Shown here: positions 50,808-62,519 of the stretch, piece by piece
Layout of the letters: each line of letters starts with the position of its first letter
Position numbering within the stretch: the first letter of the stretch is position 1
Assembly (NCBI GenBank): GCA_032207245.1
Contig: CM063502.1
Location: 43,487,162 to 43,551,161 of the forward strand
From: Pardosa pseudoannulata
Lineage: Eukaryota > Arthropoda > Arachnida > Araneae > Lycosidae
Direction: 5' to 3'
DNA length: 64,000 nt
Made by a program: the position numbers and the translations under genes
The notes under the pieces: model-generated
Databases searched by the model: none
Told to the model about the DNA's origin: nothing
The model's input: the letters and a program-made list of their open reading frames with translations, nothing else

Positions 50808-51180
50808 GGGCAAGACTCATTCAAAATCACAAAACAGTTTATTTCTGGTAAGAAACATGAAATCCATACAACAGGCAAACACTTTTACAACCTCGTGTAC
50901 ATAGACCATGTGTTCCTGCACATACACTTTTAAAGTAGAGATTCCTCAGGTAAAAAGACTACGAATAATCCCTAAGCACAATTTGTCACGTGATAAAAAA
51001 TATCCATGTTTAAAGAGAACGCTCTAACTATTGGCTAAAGTAGTACAGACAAAAGCTGAATTAAGTCTATAGCGCGTCTGGAGGGAAAAATCAGAATTAC
51101 TGCGCATACCCCGAACTTACTTTATGAACAAAAGTTATTAAATTAATATTAAAATTCGTAAATCAGGGATTTTAATATTA
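50808..51180. other. Non-coding
   Basis: Unique sequence. It includes a palindromic TCACGTGA E-box at 50986-50993. Nothing else recognised. Confidence 0.55.
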
Positions 51181-51184
51181 CATA

Positions 51185-51237
<53 letters not shown>

Positions 51238-51332
51238 TATATATATATTTATACATATATATGCACATATATATTATGCATATATATACATTTATACACA
51301 CACACACATATATATATATATGCATGTGTATG
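51181..51332. repeat. Compound TA/CA microsatellite
   Basis: TA runs with TATACA, TATGCA and (CA)n interruptions. Confidence 0.95.
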
Positions 51333-51834
51333 ATAGGATATAGGAGGATGTCTATATATTACTTTAGCTGTTAATCATCCTTATAGCTTTTAATAGGCCA
51401 TAGATCAGTCCTACAAAATTTACCCAGTGTTATATTCTTTTATTAGTTTTTCTTCTCGTGGAATATACAAAGAAATGATTTATCTTTTGAAAAGTGTTAC
51501 ACCATTAATCTTAATGCATCATGAAAACTGAAGTATTGGAAGGATATATTTTCAACATAATTTTTCCAAATAGGAATTTTCCTGTTCTGTTTCCCATTTT
51601 AAAGTTAAAATTTTTGTTGTTCTAAATTTCAACATATCTTTAAAAGAAAAGTTTACATCAGTTTGCAAGTACGTTGCTTATGATGCTTAACTTAAGGGAA
51701 AAGTTTTCCTCATTCCTCTTTTACAGGAAAGGAATATTCACATTTCCTTCTACTTTTCTAAATTTTCTGCTGTAATTAAATGTTTCTGAAATATCAATGT
51801 AATTAGAAAGAGGTAAATATTTTAGTATGGTACT
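51333..51834. other. AT-rich non-coding stretch
   Basis: Nothing recognised. Confidence 0.6.
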
Positions 51835-52765
51835 TTATGTACCTCGTTCACGTTAACAGACCTTTGTCTTAGAGCTTAGAAAATCCAGTTTAGAAACACT
51901 ATGTAAATTATTTGCTATTATTTATCAGAACCAGAAAAAAATAGTTGTAGCTGTAAACCACAAAATAATTTGGTACAGTACAAAAATACAGTTCAATTTT
52001 ATTCTTTTTTATTATCGTTATATACGAATGTCTTTTCTTTGTTATCGATATGTGTTTGTTTGATGTGTGAAATGCCTTTCGTAGTTCTCGATATTCTAAT
52101 CCTTCCCTACTAATTTTTTTAATTAACACATTGTATGCGGGACACCTACTAGTACGTTTTCTGAAGATTGATACTTGAGCGTGGGTCACGTACTAGTATG
52201 GGTTAGTGTAACAACACGGTTTGTTTGTGGGTACAAACATAACGGTATATACAGGAAAACGAAGCCGAATGTTCTTGTCTACAACATAAATTCTGGAAAA
52301 ATTTAGACAAATAAAAACTAGTTTTTACATCGGTCGATAAGGAACCACAGAACGGGAAGGTTGATTAAAAAAATCAAAAATGATTATTGCGATAGAATTT
52401 ACGCTCAAAACACCCGCTACCGGTAGAATTCCGCTGCGAAATGTACCCGCTCACAATGTGTTAATATGGAATTAAAAAGAAGGTGATTTATATCTCGTTC
52501 ACTTTAACAGCATTACAGCTTAAAAAATTCAATTTAAAATCATTACGAGGTTTATTTGCCATTCATCTGAAACAGGAAAAAATTATTATATATTGTTACT
52601 AGTCAATAATTTGATACCATACATAAATGTAGTTCATTTTTATACTTTTGCTATCGTTATACCTGAAAGTCTTACCTTTTATTATCCATACGTGTTTGTG
52701 TGATATATATAAAATGTCTTTCGTAATTCTTGATATGCAAATCTTTCTTGACTAAATTTTAACGC
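51835..52765 (+). repeat. Tandem duplication interrupted by a MITE
   Basis: 51835-52122 and 52480-52765 align in order: CTCGTTCAC.TTAACAG, TTATTTGC, GTAC/ATAC then AAATACAGTTCA / AAATGTAGTTCA, TATCGTTATA, TGTGTTTGT.TGAT and TTTCGTA.TTCT.GATAT. Divergence is considerable. The piggyBac-type element at 52127-52460 sits at the end of copy 1 and accounts for the extra length. Confidence 0.85.
52127..52460. mobile_element. piggyBac-type MITE, 334 bp
   Basis: TTAA at 52123-52126 and 52461-52464. The left end is CACATTGTATGCGGGACA. The right end, reverse-complemented, is CACATTGTGAGCGGGTACA. Exact TTAA flanks and these inverted repeats fit a piggyBac-like element. An internal pair of GTACTAGTA-type words (52141-52156 and 52188-52199) may be subterminal. 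No transposase. Confidence 0.82.
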
Positions 52766-55700
52766 CTGTTTAACTTTATAAATAAATTTTACTATCCCCC
52801 CTTCCTAATTTTAAGAAAGTTCAAAAGGTGCTGTATTGAGATTTGATAACTAGAGATAGATATTTCGCAAATAAATTTTAATCTGACATGGGATCGAATA
52901 ATAATCCTTTTACTCTTTCCGTAAACTCGAAATTCTCACTTTGTAGGATTCTTGACACGGGGTTAAGTAGTTCGGCTTGAATCCTTTTTTAAGAGTCTCA
53001 TTTCTCATCACAGGAAGAATCTTTCAATAATGTTGAATGCCACTATTATTGAAACCTTAATCCTCCTGTGGACGGTGCGCGTGAGGGGGAAAAGAAGTTG
53101 AAGGAATCTTCAATACTTGAAGAATTTCCGTGGAAATCGCGGATGCCTTGAACGTGCCAAAACATCCATTCTGGCGCTTACTATTTGCTTTCTGCTTCTG
53201 TCTAGGATTTATATTTTCAATGCTGTGCCAGTTTGATAATTTCCAGCTCATTCTGTTAGCTCTGGATTTAGCAGACTTCATCTGCGCCTACACATGAAAT
53301 ACTCCTTTATTTCTTTCAGTTTTTTTTTTATTTTCATCGGAGCTTTATTTAAAACATTTTGCATTACCATTTTTAAGAAATTAATTTAAAATTTATTTTC
53401 TTATCAGTGAAAGTATAGACTATAATCATTTCTATCGGTAAATACGTTTCTATATTTATGTATCGGTTTCGATTTTCTTAGAAAAAGTATATAATTCTTT
53501 CGTCCGTTTTTTAAAATGAAGATGTCGACTTTTCCTTTAAATGTTGGACTTCCGTTTATTTCTTATTTAACAAATTGATATTACGGCATTTATCAGGAAT
53601 TAACACTCTCTAATTTCTGAAGTATCTATATAACGACTTGATAAACAGAAAACTATTATATCGTTGAAAGATATAACATAATTACATATGTATCGAAAGC
53701 TAAAACACTATGACCATACCTTCATTGGTGATATCCCTTCATTCCAGTTTTGACTTTTTTAAATTCGAAAAATACACTTGACTATTTATTTACTAATTTT
53801 CTTCTAAACAAGATACTAAAACTCACACTGTCCAGGTAACTTCTACATTTTAAGAACACCCAAATACTGAAAAACAAAAAAAAGTCTTTGATCCCCTGTG
53901 TTATAAGTAATGAAAATAACGGAAATGATCTATAACTTTTGAATAACATTTATCTAGCTATTGGTAATGATCGCGTGATTAATTGGAAACACAGCTTATA
54001 TTATCCAAAACGATAGAAAGGTTTCTTTAAAGCATCGCAAATTTTTCTAAAAACTTTTTCCTCGTAATTTTAAAGTTTAAAAGTTTTAGTTTACGAAACA
54101 CCCAGAAAAGATATAGTTTTGCAAGAGAAACATAATGACGAAGATAAAGTTTTAAAAGATTGAATTGACGGTGAGATGTAAGTACGTTATGAAATACAGT
54201 CTTACTGCGCATGCACGAAACATATCTATACAAGGACCGTAGCAAGAAAATTTTTATGGGAATGGGTGGGGGCTCTTTCCTTTCATATCATATATCAACA
54301 CTAATACAGCAACCCTTACATACATACTATATGTATTTAATAATATTTTAATCTTATTTATAATTGTATTCTAAAATAAATTTCTGGAGATTCTATCCCT
54401 AAAATTACAGCCTTTGGCGACATGTCTTTGTTTCCCTTCTGATTATGGCAACCTTGGCGACGTCGCATACACCAAAATTAATTCCTGTTTAGCTCAACTA
54501 TTCTTGTATAACTCCATTAGTTTAGCTTTTTACGCATGATCATGTGATTAATATTAATGCTATGATTGGCTGGCTCACTAGCGTCCACACCACTATGAAA
54601 CCCCATGTACTCGTTTTGGTGACTGAAGCGCCATAGACGAGGTGTTCCCATAAACTGCGTTATTTTTAATTTCAAATTCCGATCTTTCCTTTTATAGCTT
54701 TACGACTACATCTTATCCAGCATGGATACCAACCATTTTTAATTTGCGCTTGGTCTAAGACACCCATTGTATACAGCAATCCTTATACACTGGTTATACT
54801 TCCCCCCTCTTCACTACCCACTGACTCATACTTATATTATATAATTTTATAACCAATACTGCAGGACAACTTATTAAAGGAAAGTCCAAGCGTATATTAC
54901 AAAAATTTAAAAAGTTTTCGTCGTTATAGTGAGCCATATTTCAGTCTTTCTCTAAAACTAGTTCTAAAAAAGATGAGCCGGAGTAATATATGTATATAGG
55001 TATCCTTATGAGGCAGTTACAATTCATTTACCATGGCTTAACTTTGCAAGCATTTTGGTCACAGTGTCGATAAAACTACTTCAGAAATTCTTTTTAGATT
55101 CAGTATGAGATAAAGCATCTGAAATCGAATTTATCCGAATCTCACTTAACAGTGACATAATTAAGAAAGCATTTTTTATTGTTTAAAGTTTAATTTATTT
55201 CGATTATTCGAACAAATTGGAAGCAGAGAACTGATCTGAACTCTAACATCGTTTAATTTCGAAACGCAGGATCTTTTCTCAACAAGTAGCTGAGTTTGGA
55301 TTTAACTGCCGATAAAAATTAGCAGTGTCTGTAAGTTCGTCACTCAGCATTCTGATATCCTTTGACTGATATCATCTGCCCTTTTCAGCGAAATTCTAAG
55401 TCCTATCCGTTATTTCTATATTATGGGTCGTATAAGAAAATGTTACTTTTTTTTCGAAAGAGAGCAGAGTTTATATTATTTTCTAAAAATAATCTGCTAT
55501 CGGAATATGATTAATTTTTCTTGTAAATTCCCAAGAGTAGATGCTGAAAAATAGCAAAATAGCCTCTTTATGAAAATTCACTTGAAAACTAAAATATAAC
55601 CATTAGTTAAATAAAGCCATTAGAAAAATAAAACCATTAATTAGTCTTCATAACTATTTTAATTTATACGAAGTTATTAAACATAGCCTTATATAAACAG

Positions 55701-56462
55701 TAAATATACGTAGTACTTTATCCTCAGGACTATGTATATTCGAAAATATTTTCTTGTAAGTTTATGCAATGTTTATTTTGTTTTAGCTCATTTAAGGAAG
55801 GAGCATAAAGCTAAATGATTATTTCATTAATTGTAAAAACTTAGTTTATGTTAGTTTAGTATTGACATGATTTTTTATCATCAAGGGAAAAGAAATTCGT
55901 TCTAATTGATCCTTCAATAGTTTTTTTAGACCTACGGATAGTTTTCAAATGTAGAACTTCTACGCAACTAAACCGAGTGGAAACAGTTATATAATATATA
56001 TTTATATCAGAGTGATATATTTTGATGGATAGGGAAAAATAATTATATCAAGCATTTATTTGCATGATAAAATTTGTTTGGTGTTTTTAAAGATACTTAA
56101 AATAAAAATTAATTTTATAATTTCATAATTTAGAAAAGCAGAGGGTCTTTAAATATTGAAACTTGCTTGATTAGAGGATTTTATCAGTGACAAAGTAAGA
56201 TTAAAATCTTTCTAAAATAAGAAGGAATGTCATTCTCAAAATTTGTTTTTTATTATTTGAATTACATGATTAAATTTCTACATGTATGATATGAGATATA
56301 TGATGTATAAATTCCCACTCCAAATGAAATGTTTTTCTGATCAATGATTTCGCATTTTTTTGGCTTTAGATGCAGTGCTTCTTTTCAAATTTTAAACTAT
56401 GTAGATGCAATATTTTATTGCATCCTATATATGTGTAGCAGTATTTGAAATAATCTATTTAC
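52766..56462. other. Long non-coding stretch
   Basis: Unique, with a GC-richer patch at 53060-53290 that carries a 74-codon minus frame lacking known motifs. At 54231 CAAGGACCGTAGCAAG looks like a hAT end of the family at 62520 but has no partner or target duplication. TGCGCATGCACG at 54205-54216 resembles an NRF1 site. No exon could be defended. Confidence 0.5.
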
Positions 56463-56470
56463 ATTAATTA

Positions 56471-56643
56471 CACTGGGCGTTTCATGGACCTAGTGAGAAA
56501 TATTTATGGGGGGGGGGATTCTCCTACTGCAACTCATATTTCAAAATTAATAGAGCAATACTTAAATATACAATACATATATATACAGCAATCCTCTTGG
56601 GAGATACAACTCCCTCCCTTCCTCCCTTTTGATACGCCTCTTG
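56471..56643. mobile_element. Possible small hAT MITE, 173 bp
   Basis: The left end is CACTGGGCGTTTCATGG. The right end, reverse-complemented, is CAAGAGGCGTATCAAAAGG, both of the hAT GGCGT style, with a run of eleven G at 56509-56518 and C/T-rich sequence near the other end. Flanks ATTAATTA and AGTGGTTA agree at 5 of 8 positions only. Confidence 0.4.
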
Positions 56644-56651
56644 AGTGGTTA

Positions 56652-57268
56652 AATTTAATTCGATATTTGTACCGGCAGCTAACGTAGAGAATTGAATTCT
56701 ATGACTTGTCAGTTTAGTAGGCATTAAAAGTAATTGATTAATATGTGTACCTGTTATATAGTATATATATAGAGAGAAGGGGGGAAACAGAGTGGGAGAG
56801 TTTGGATAATTCTCATTTCAGCGATAGCGCTTTGCGGAGACCTGCAGTTTCAGACGGTGTGCAAAGCATTTGCATTATTTTAAAATTTTGAGGCTATTTT
56901 ACAAATATGACATGATATACTGTTATGCTTAATTCTTTAGTTAGTTATCTTTTTCCAGAAACGGTAACAAAAAATCATATTTTTGCTCCATATGATTAAA
57001 AACCATATTCATTATAGTAAGTAAATGGGATTTTTTATTTGAATGTTTTGCAGCCTGTTTTCAAGTACTTTAGTATCCCCAAAAGCTCCTAAGTGTTTTT
57101 AAGTACACTGTGTATGCAATAATGGGTGTCTTTGAGATCGCAAAATTGAATTTCGAAGCTTACACTTTTCTAAGCTATCCAGAATCTTTTTTATGAGATA
57201 CAGTTAAAAGCATGATGTCATGCTAAGTCCAAAATCACAATGAAGACAGAAATATCGTTTTCTCCTTC
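56652..57268. other. Non-coding, with an octamer-like word
   Basis: A less AT-rich patch at 56770-56880 carries ATTTGCAT (56868-56875), the POU/octamer consensus. Nothing else recognised. Confidence 0.5.
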
Positions 57269-57434
57269 TCTAACGCTGGACGATTGGTTAGAGCGCTGAT
57301 CGTTGGTACTGGAGTTCGTGGGTTCGAATCCCCCTATGGCATGGATGTTCGTAGCCTGCTTTAAGTAGTAGGTCCGGGTCTCATTAGTTCTCGTGTGCAA
57401 AACAATAGCCCGTAGCGCTCCTAACCAAACCACC
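57269..57434 (+). mobile_element. tRNA-derived SINE
   Basis: TGGACGATTGGTTAGAGCGC (A-box region) and GTTCGTGGGTTCGAATCCCC (B box) are followed by the same body as the SINE at 2596, then an AACCAAACC tail. About 11 bases (TTTCAGAATCGG region) are missing relative to the 2596 copy. No convincing target duplication. The 72-codon minus frame here is a shadow. Confidence 0.88.
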
Positions 57435-58220
57435 ATTTTTTTCTTTCAATATGTCTGTTTATATTTATTTTCAGACGGCCAACTAAACATTGTCTAGCAA
57501 GTTTGAGTTTGTTATCAGTAGGAGCAGTGATTTGTATAATATCTCCCTGTGAGTGTTCGAACCTGGTCGTTTATATTTACAATGTATTGCCTAATGATAT
57601 TTTTAAATATTCCGGTATTTATAAATGAGTATCTTTACAATAACTAAAGATTTAGGCAAACCTTAAAAAATAGGTGAAAATATTGATGCCGTACCAAGTA
57701 CTGGTAAACCAGTTAGAACCAAGTATGTTTAGCTTATACTTTATACGGACAAGTCAGTTAAGGGTTTAAAACAATGTTGGGGAAACTTCTTTTAGAGATT
57801 GAAAAGAAAATGAAGGGGCCAATATAATTTGTTCTAAAATTTTAAGAACGGTTTATAAATCTTAACGTAAATTGAAACTTAAATTGAAAATTTTTAAAAG
57901 TTCTTTATATATAGAATTTAATTTGATCTACTATCTCTCAGAAGAGGTGCTAAATGTTCATCTCTTAGTCTATATCTAATAGAAATCTTCCTAAGTAGAA
58001 TCACAATACACCTGTTTTAGATTACCCAGTTAATGAAAAAAAATCCGCTACATATCTTTCTGGGTTTGAATTCGAAATGAAACAGCCATTATGGGCATAA
58101 TTATACCAAAGCGGAAAATGGTCTGAACTACACTTGAATCGTAGAGGATTTTTCCCTTATTGTAATTTATTATAAAATATAAATATAAAATATTTGCTTT
58201 TAATTTGCAAGCTGGTTAGA
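57435..58220. other. AT-rich non-coding stretch
   Basis: Nothing recognised. Confidence 0.6.
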
Positions 58221-58750
58221 GCCTCCAGGCTGCCCGTGGGGCGTAGTTTACTTATCTTCTTAAAAGATCGTTTTATTGAGATTGATATTTGTACGTGCGC
58301 TACTCAATTTGCCGAGAAAGTAGGACATGATATGAGTGACTTTTGACTTGTTTAATAAACCCTTCCATGTAAAAAGTATCGTTGTTCCATACTGAAGCAA
58401 GCCCGCTCATTTTATTTAGATTGCCATTAACTATCATCGGGATGTTTATGGTATGCTTTTAACTATACTTCTCATTTAGGTCAGGCGGGCCGCAGCTGAC
58501 CTGTAAGCCGTAGTTTGCCCATCCTTGGGTTAAAAGATCGTTTTTCTGAGATTGATATTTGTACACGTGCTAATCATTTGTAGAGAAAACATGGTATAAT
58601 ACAAGAATGAGTTTTGAGTTCTTTTAAAAACCATCCCATGTACAGAGTACCGTTATTCCAGATTGAAGCAAGTTCGCTCATTTTATTTAGATTGCCATTA
58701 ACTACTGTCGGATATTTATAGCGTGCTTTTAACCATACTTCTCGTTTATT
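58221..58750 (+). repeat. Duplicated hAT 3' end, about 270-bp unit
   Basis: Two copies (58221-58484 and 58485-58750) each open with a GC-rich hAT-like terminus (GGGGCGTAGTTTACTTATC; GCCGTAGTTTGCCCATCCTTGG). They continue with AAAAGATCGTTTT, GAGATTGATATTTGTAC and TTTATTTAGATTGCCATTAA. The terminus matches that of the deleted hAT at 25388-25882. The flank of an element end has therefore been duplicated together with the end. Confidence 0.8.
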
Positions 58751-59360
58751 TTATCTTCCATGACCTGGCCGCTATCGAATGAGTCCACTAAAAGCTTATA
58801 TAAGCCTGGCAGCTTTAAAAAGAAAAAGCGGCGATATCCTTAAAAAAATGCGATTGCGGATTTCATGCTGCTTCTCGGAGGAAGCGAGAGTTTTGACGCC
58901 GTCAGTAAGTGCAGCCGATAATGAAGATAATAAATCCTTTGTGTCCCTATGTATATTAATGAGTTTCAGACGGTTATCTGCAGGGATCCATCATGGCTTT
59001 TAAACTGATAACTGAACGTGGCCCAGGGAAGGAAGAAAAAATATTCTCTGGCACAGGCCAAACGGACCTAAAAAGCCGATTATATTTCCTCACGGATAGT
59101 CCTCTCTCTGATATACTACTGAATCCTGTAGAGTAAAAATTTATTTCTTTTTATGAGAAGTAAAGGAAAATCGAAGAAATTTTTATGCGTGTCAGATCTA
59201 AGGTGCTATGATGTCAGATTTTTGTACAACTCCTACTCCTAAATTAAATATTATTATTTTAGATTGTTCGTAATACATCTATAACCAGTAGGCAATCCAT
59301 GCTTAACTATGTAATTTTCCCTACCCTATAGTATATGTATGAGCTGCATTTCGTAAAATT
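58751..59360. other. Less AT-rich unique stretch
   Basis: 58760-59110 has balanced composition, several CpGs and no repeat in the window. A 74-codon plus frame (58779-59003) has a basic start and two adjacent cysteines but no known domain. It could be a conserved element or part of an unrecognised exon. Confidence 0.4.
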
Positions 59361-59539
59361 TCGGTTTAGAGCTTTACAGTCTCCCCCCTTTTTTTTACTT
59401 TACGGGGGATAAGCACACCTGGACCTAATACCTAAAGTCGATTCCGAACAGCTATGAATATATATAAACAAGCAATGGGATTTGGCATTACGATCTGTCA
59501 CCAATAAACAGCGCCCTATCCTTTCGGTCATCGTTCGGT
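59361..59539 (-). mobile_element. tRNA-derived SINE, first of three in a row
   Basis: On the minus strand it shows AAAGGATAGGGCGCTG (A-box region), a decayed B box, AATCGACTTTAGGTATTAGG and a tail complementary to GGTTTAGAGC. It is the most diverged of the three. Confidence 0.7.
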
Positions 59540-59550
59540 ATTTCGAACAG

Positions 59551-59726
59551 GTTTCGTTTCATTTGGAACTCCACGGTCTACTTTTTAGCTACAGGAGGGC
59601 TAATGAGACCGGGACCTACTTCCAAACCCCGATTCCATAAAACGAGCATTCATGTTAACAATGGGATTCGAACCCTCCAACTCAGGTACCGGAGAGCAGC
59701 GCCCTATCCCTTCGATTATAGTTCGA
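59551..59726 (-). mobile_element. tRNA-derived SINE, second of three
   Basis: The minus strand carries GGGATAGGGCGCTGCTCTCC, GAGGGTTCGAATCCCATTG (perfect B box), AATCGGGGTTTGGAAGTAGG, TCCCGGTCTCATTAGCCCT and a GAGTTCCAAA tail. It matches the plus-strand copies at 2596 and 57269. The 60-codon plus frame at 59603 is its shadow. Confidence 0.88.
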
Positions 59727-59736
59727 TCTTTCTTAG

Positions 59737-59912
59737 AGGTTGGTTTGAAGCTTTATGTACTACCTTTTTGTTAGACAAAGACTAATAATACCGGTACATA
59801 CTGCTTAAAGCCAAAAAGCTACCGAAAGGCTACAAATATACATGCGATCAGTGGGAATCGAACCCCGAACTCGTGCTGAAGAGTAGTACCTTACCATTTG
59901 GCCATTGTTCAA
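59737..59912 (-). mobile_element. tRNA-derived SINE, third of three
   Basis: The minus strand carries CAAATGGTAAGGTACTACTC, GAGTTCGGGGTTCGATTCCC (B box), then GTAGCCTTTCGGTAGC, TTTAAGCAGTATG and a tail ending in AAACCAACC. Same orientation and almost the same spacing as the two neighbours. Confidence 0.85.
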
Positions 59913-60555
59913 CCGAATGGGATAGGAAAGATCTCAGAAGCTCCAGCTCCTCCCCTATTTAAAATAAATATTCTATTTTATCTATCCTCTTTCTTATACT
60001 AGTTAGTGATATTGTTAGTCTACTTTGAAAATAAAATACAAGTTTAAAATCGAAATCTTATTTAAAACAATCTCATTCTGAATTTTCATTCGTCTATGAC
60101 ATGTCGTAACATAGAAAATGGATGATTTTATTTTCAATACATTAAATGAACATTAAATTTCTATAAAGAATTGCTAGAGATAAAATCCCTTAAAAAATTT
60201 TCGCCTCTTCGTTATTTAAATTGTTGAGGAATTCCCAAATGAAACTCAAAAGTTTTAAAGTTATAATTTTGGAGGAATGCATTCTATCATAAATCTACTT
60301 TTCAAATACTTTCAAGAATCCTACATTTTGGTTGTATTTTTGTGTAGAATTGCGACAAGAACGCAGCATGGAAAATAAATACAGCCGACTTCCGTTTGAA
60401 CTAGTTAAGGTACTTTACGTGTCATTATCACGTGGTAGTCATAAAATTAAGTTACATTTAAGTTGTTTGCTGCAATGTAAAAAATTGTTGCATAAAACCA
60501 AATGAATGAATTTTTCAGTATAAGTAATTCATCTTAAATATGGAATTTCTAGAAC
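59913..60555. other. AT-rich non-coding stretch
   Basis: Nothing recognised. Confidence 0.6.
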
Positions 60556-60722
60556 AGGGACTCCCAGAGGTACCGATTGAGATCTTGGAAAACACTGTGA
60601 TCATGAACATATTTTACATGCCCAGTCGCCTTTAACGAACACCGCGGATCTTAGGCCAGCTCGAGCCCCGAACCCGCTACCTTCGTTGCCTTTGCCGACT
60701 GAGCTACAGCGACTCTACTTTT
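60556..60722 (-). mobile_element. tRNA-derived SINE of a second family
   Basis: On the minus strand it begins GTCGCTGTAGCTCAGTCGGC, a near-perfect pol III A box, followed by GGTAGCGGGTTCGGGGCTCG (B-box-like). The body differs from the other SINEs in the window. The 3' limit near 60556 is approximate. The anticodon arm is too degenerate for a real tRNA. Confidence 0.65.
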
Positions 60723-61239
60723 AAACCAGAGTGAAAAAAGCTTTAGATGGCATTAGAACAGCTCTTCTTAAACTATAGGTTGCTACCCAAATTGGATCTC
60801 AAAGCAACACGAAATTGAGGTAGCGAAAATTTAAATTAGACAGATAAATTTATTTAAATATTTGTTGCAAAAGTCAGTCACTCAGTATCCCATACTTATG
60901 GCAGTCAATTTTTTCTGTTTTAATACTTATTAAATAGAAATATCGTCCGATGCCAAATATTCTTTAAGTCTTGCAGTATCATATCTTGCAAATATTTAAT
61001 TTGCTATGCAGCTATTTCGGTCAAAAAGTTTGATACAAGAACACCCGTCTCATTAAAACGTGATTTTCTATCATTAAGTCCTGAATATTTTAAACAAATC
61101 CTGTCACAACTCAACTCCATGCGCATATTGTTTACCACAGAAATAAATTATTTATGGGAAAATACTTTTTATATCGTTATTTTATATTTAATATCTGGGG
61201 TCGAGGAAAGAGTTCGCCGGTAAAAAGGGCCAGGAATGA
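60723..61239. other. AT-rich non-coding stretch
   Basis: Nothing recognised. Confidence 0.6.
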
Positions 61240-62511
61240 AAAAAGTTTAAGAAGTGCTGCATTGGATCAATTTCACAGAATGCGGTCCTGTGAAATATTT
61301 TCAGCTATGCTGAACAATGTATTATTGAATTGTAATACTTTTCATAGTAAATGATACTTTTTAAAACTGTCTCATTTCGAAATAATGAAACGTTTCGAAA
61401 TGAACCAAGATGCATGTTACTGCAAATGAAACTGAAGTTTTATTTGGACATCATCCGAGTTTTAGGGATCTCTGCAGGTTCCGATGGTGTACTTGAAAAG
61501 TTTCTCATTTCATAATTATCAGCATTTTTTTTTCTCATTTTACACTAGAGTGAATAACACTTTGCACTACACAAAATCAATTTTTAAAGAAAGTAAACAG
61601 GTGTAATTTTGCTAGTTATATGTTAAACACTATATTAATAATATTTACCAAACAGTATAAAGTGTAAACATTCATTGTAAATGATACGTTTTAAAATTCT
61701 TTGCTGAAGTGCTGTATTAGATCAATTTTCACAAAAAGCTATCTGAAGTATTTTTTTCAGCTTGTATTCTGAACAATATATTACTGAACTGTGATACTTT
61801 TCATGGCAAAAGATACGCGTTAAAACTGCTTTATTTCAGTAGTTTAGAATGTTTCGATATTCTAAAGCACCTGAGAGAATAACACTTTACAATACACAAA
61901 GTCAATTTTTAAAGAAAGTGAACAGGTGTAAGTTTGCTAGTTATATATCAAACACTATATTAATATTTACCAAACAATATAAAGTGTAAACATTCATTGT
62001 AAATGATACGTTTCAAAACTCTTTGCTGAAATGCTGTATTAGATCAATTTTCACAAAAAGCGATCTGAAGTATTTTTTCCAGCTTGTATGCTGAACAATG
62101 TATTACTAAACTGTGATACTTTTCATAGCAAAAATATGTGTTAAAACTGCTTTATTTCAGTAGTTTAGAGCGTTTCGATATTCTAAAAGACCAGAGAGAA
62201 TAACACTTTGACTTACATTAGATCAGTTTTCGCATAAAGCAAATAGGTGTAATTTTGAACGCATATGTCAAGCAGTATATTACTGTAGTATGATAATTTT
62301 CCCTATAAATGATACGTTTAAAATTATTTTATTTCAATATTCTAAAACATCTGAGAGAATAACACTTTAAAACACTAGATCAATTTTCACACAAATCACT
62401 TAGTCAGGTGATTTTTTAAAATTATATGCTAAACAGTATACTACTAAATGTGATACTTTTTATTGTAAATACCACCTTTTAAAACTGTTCCATTTCAATA
62501 GTCTAAGTCAG
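61240..62511 (+). repeat. Tandem array, about 322-bp unit, partly degraded
   Basis: Full units start AAATGATACGTTT at 61679 and 62001. Partial units lie at 61256-61480 and 62200-62510. Shared words: GCTGTATTAGATCAATTTTC, CTGAACAAT.TATTACT, GTGATACTTTTCAT, AGAGAATAACACTTT and AGTGTAAACATTCATTGTAA. Sequence right of the neighbouring hAT MITE (63162-63270) resumes similarity to 61397-61500, so the array once continued across that site. Confidence 0.9.
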
Positions 62512-62519
62512 CGGAAATA

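Noticed and set aside
54231..54450. hAT element starting CAAGGACCGTAGCAAG with a right end near 54446
   Set aside because: The candidate right end (CAAGGTTGCCATAATC on the other strand) matches poorly and the 8-bp flanks disagree.
60640..60720. Functional tRNA on the minus strand
   Set aside because: The A box is excellent, but the B box reads GGTTCGGGGCTC and I could not pair an acceptor stem. A SINE or tRNA pseudogene is more likely.
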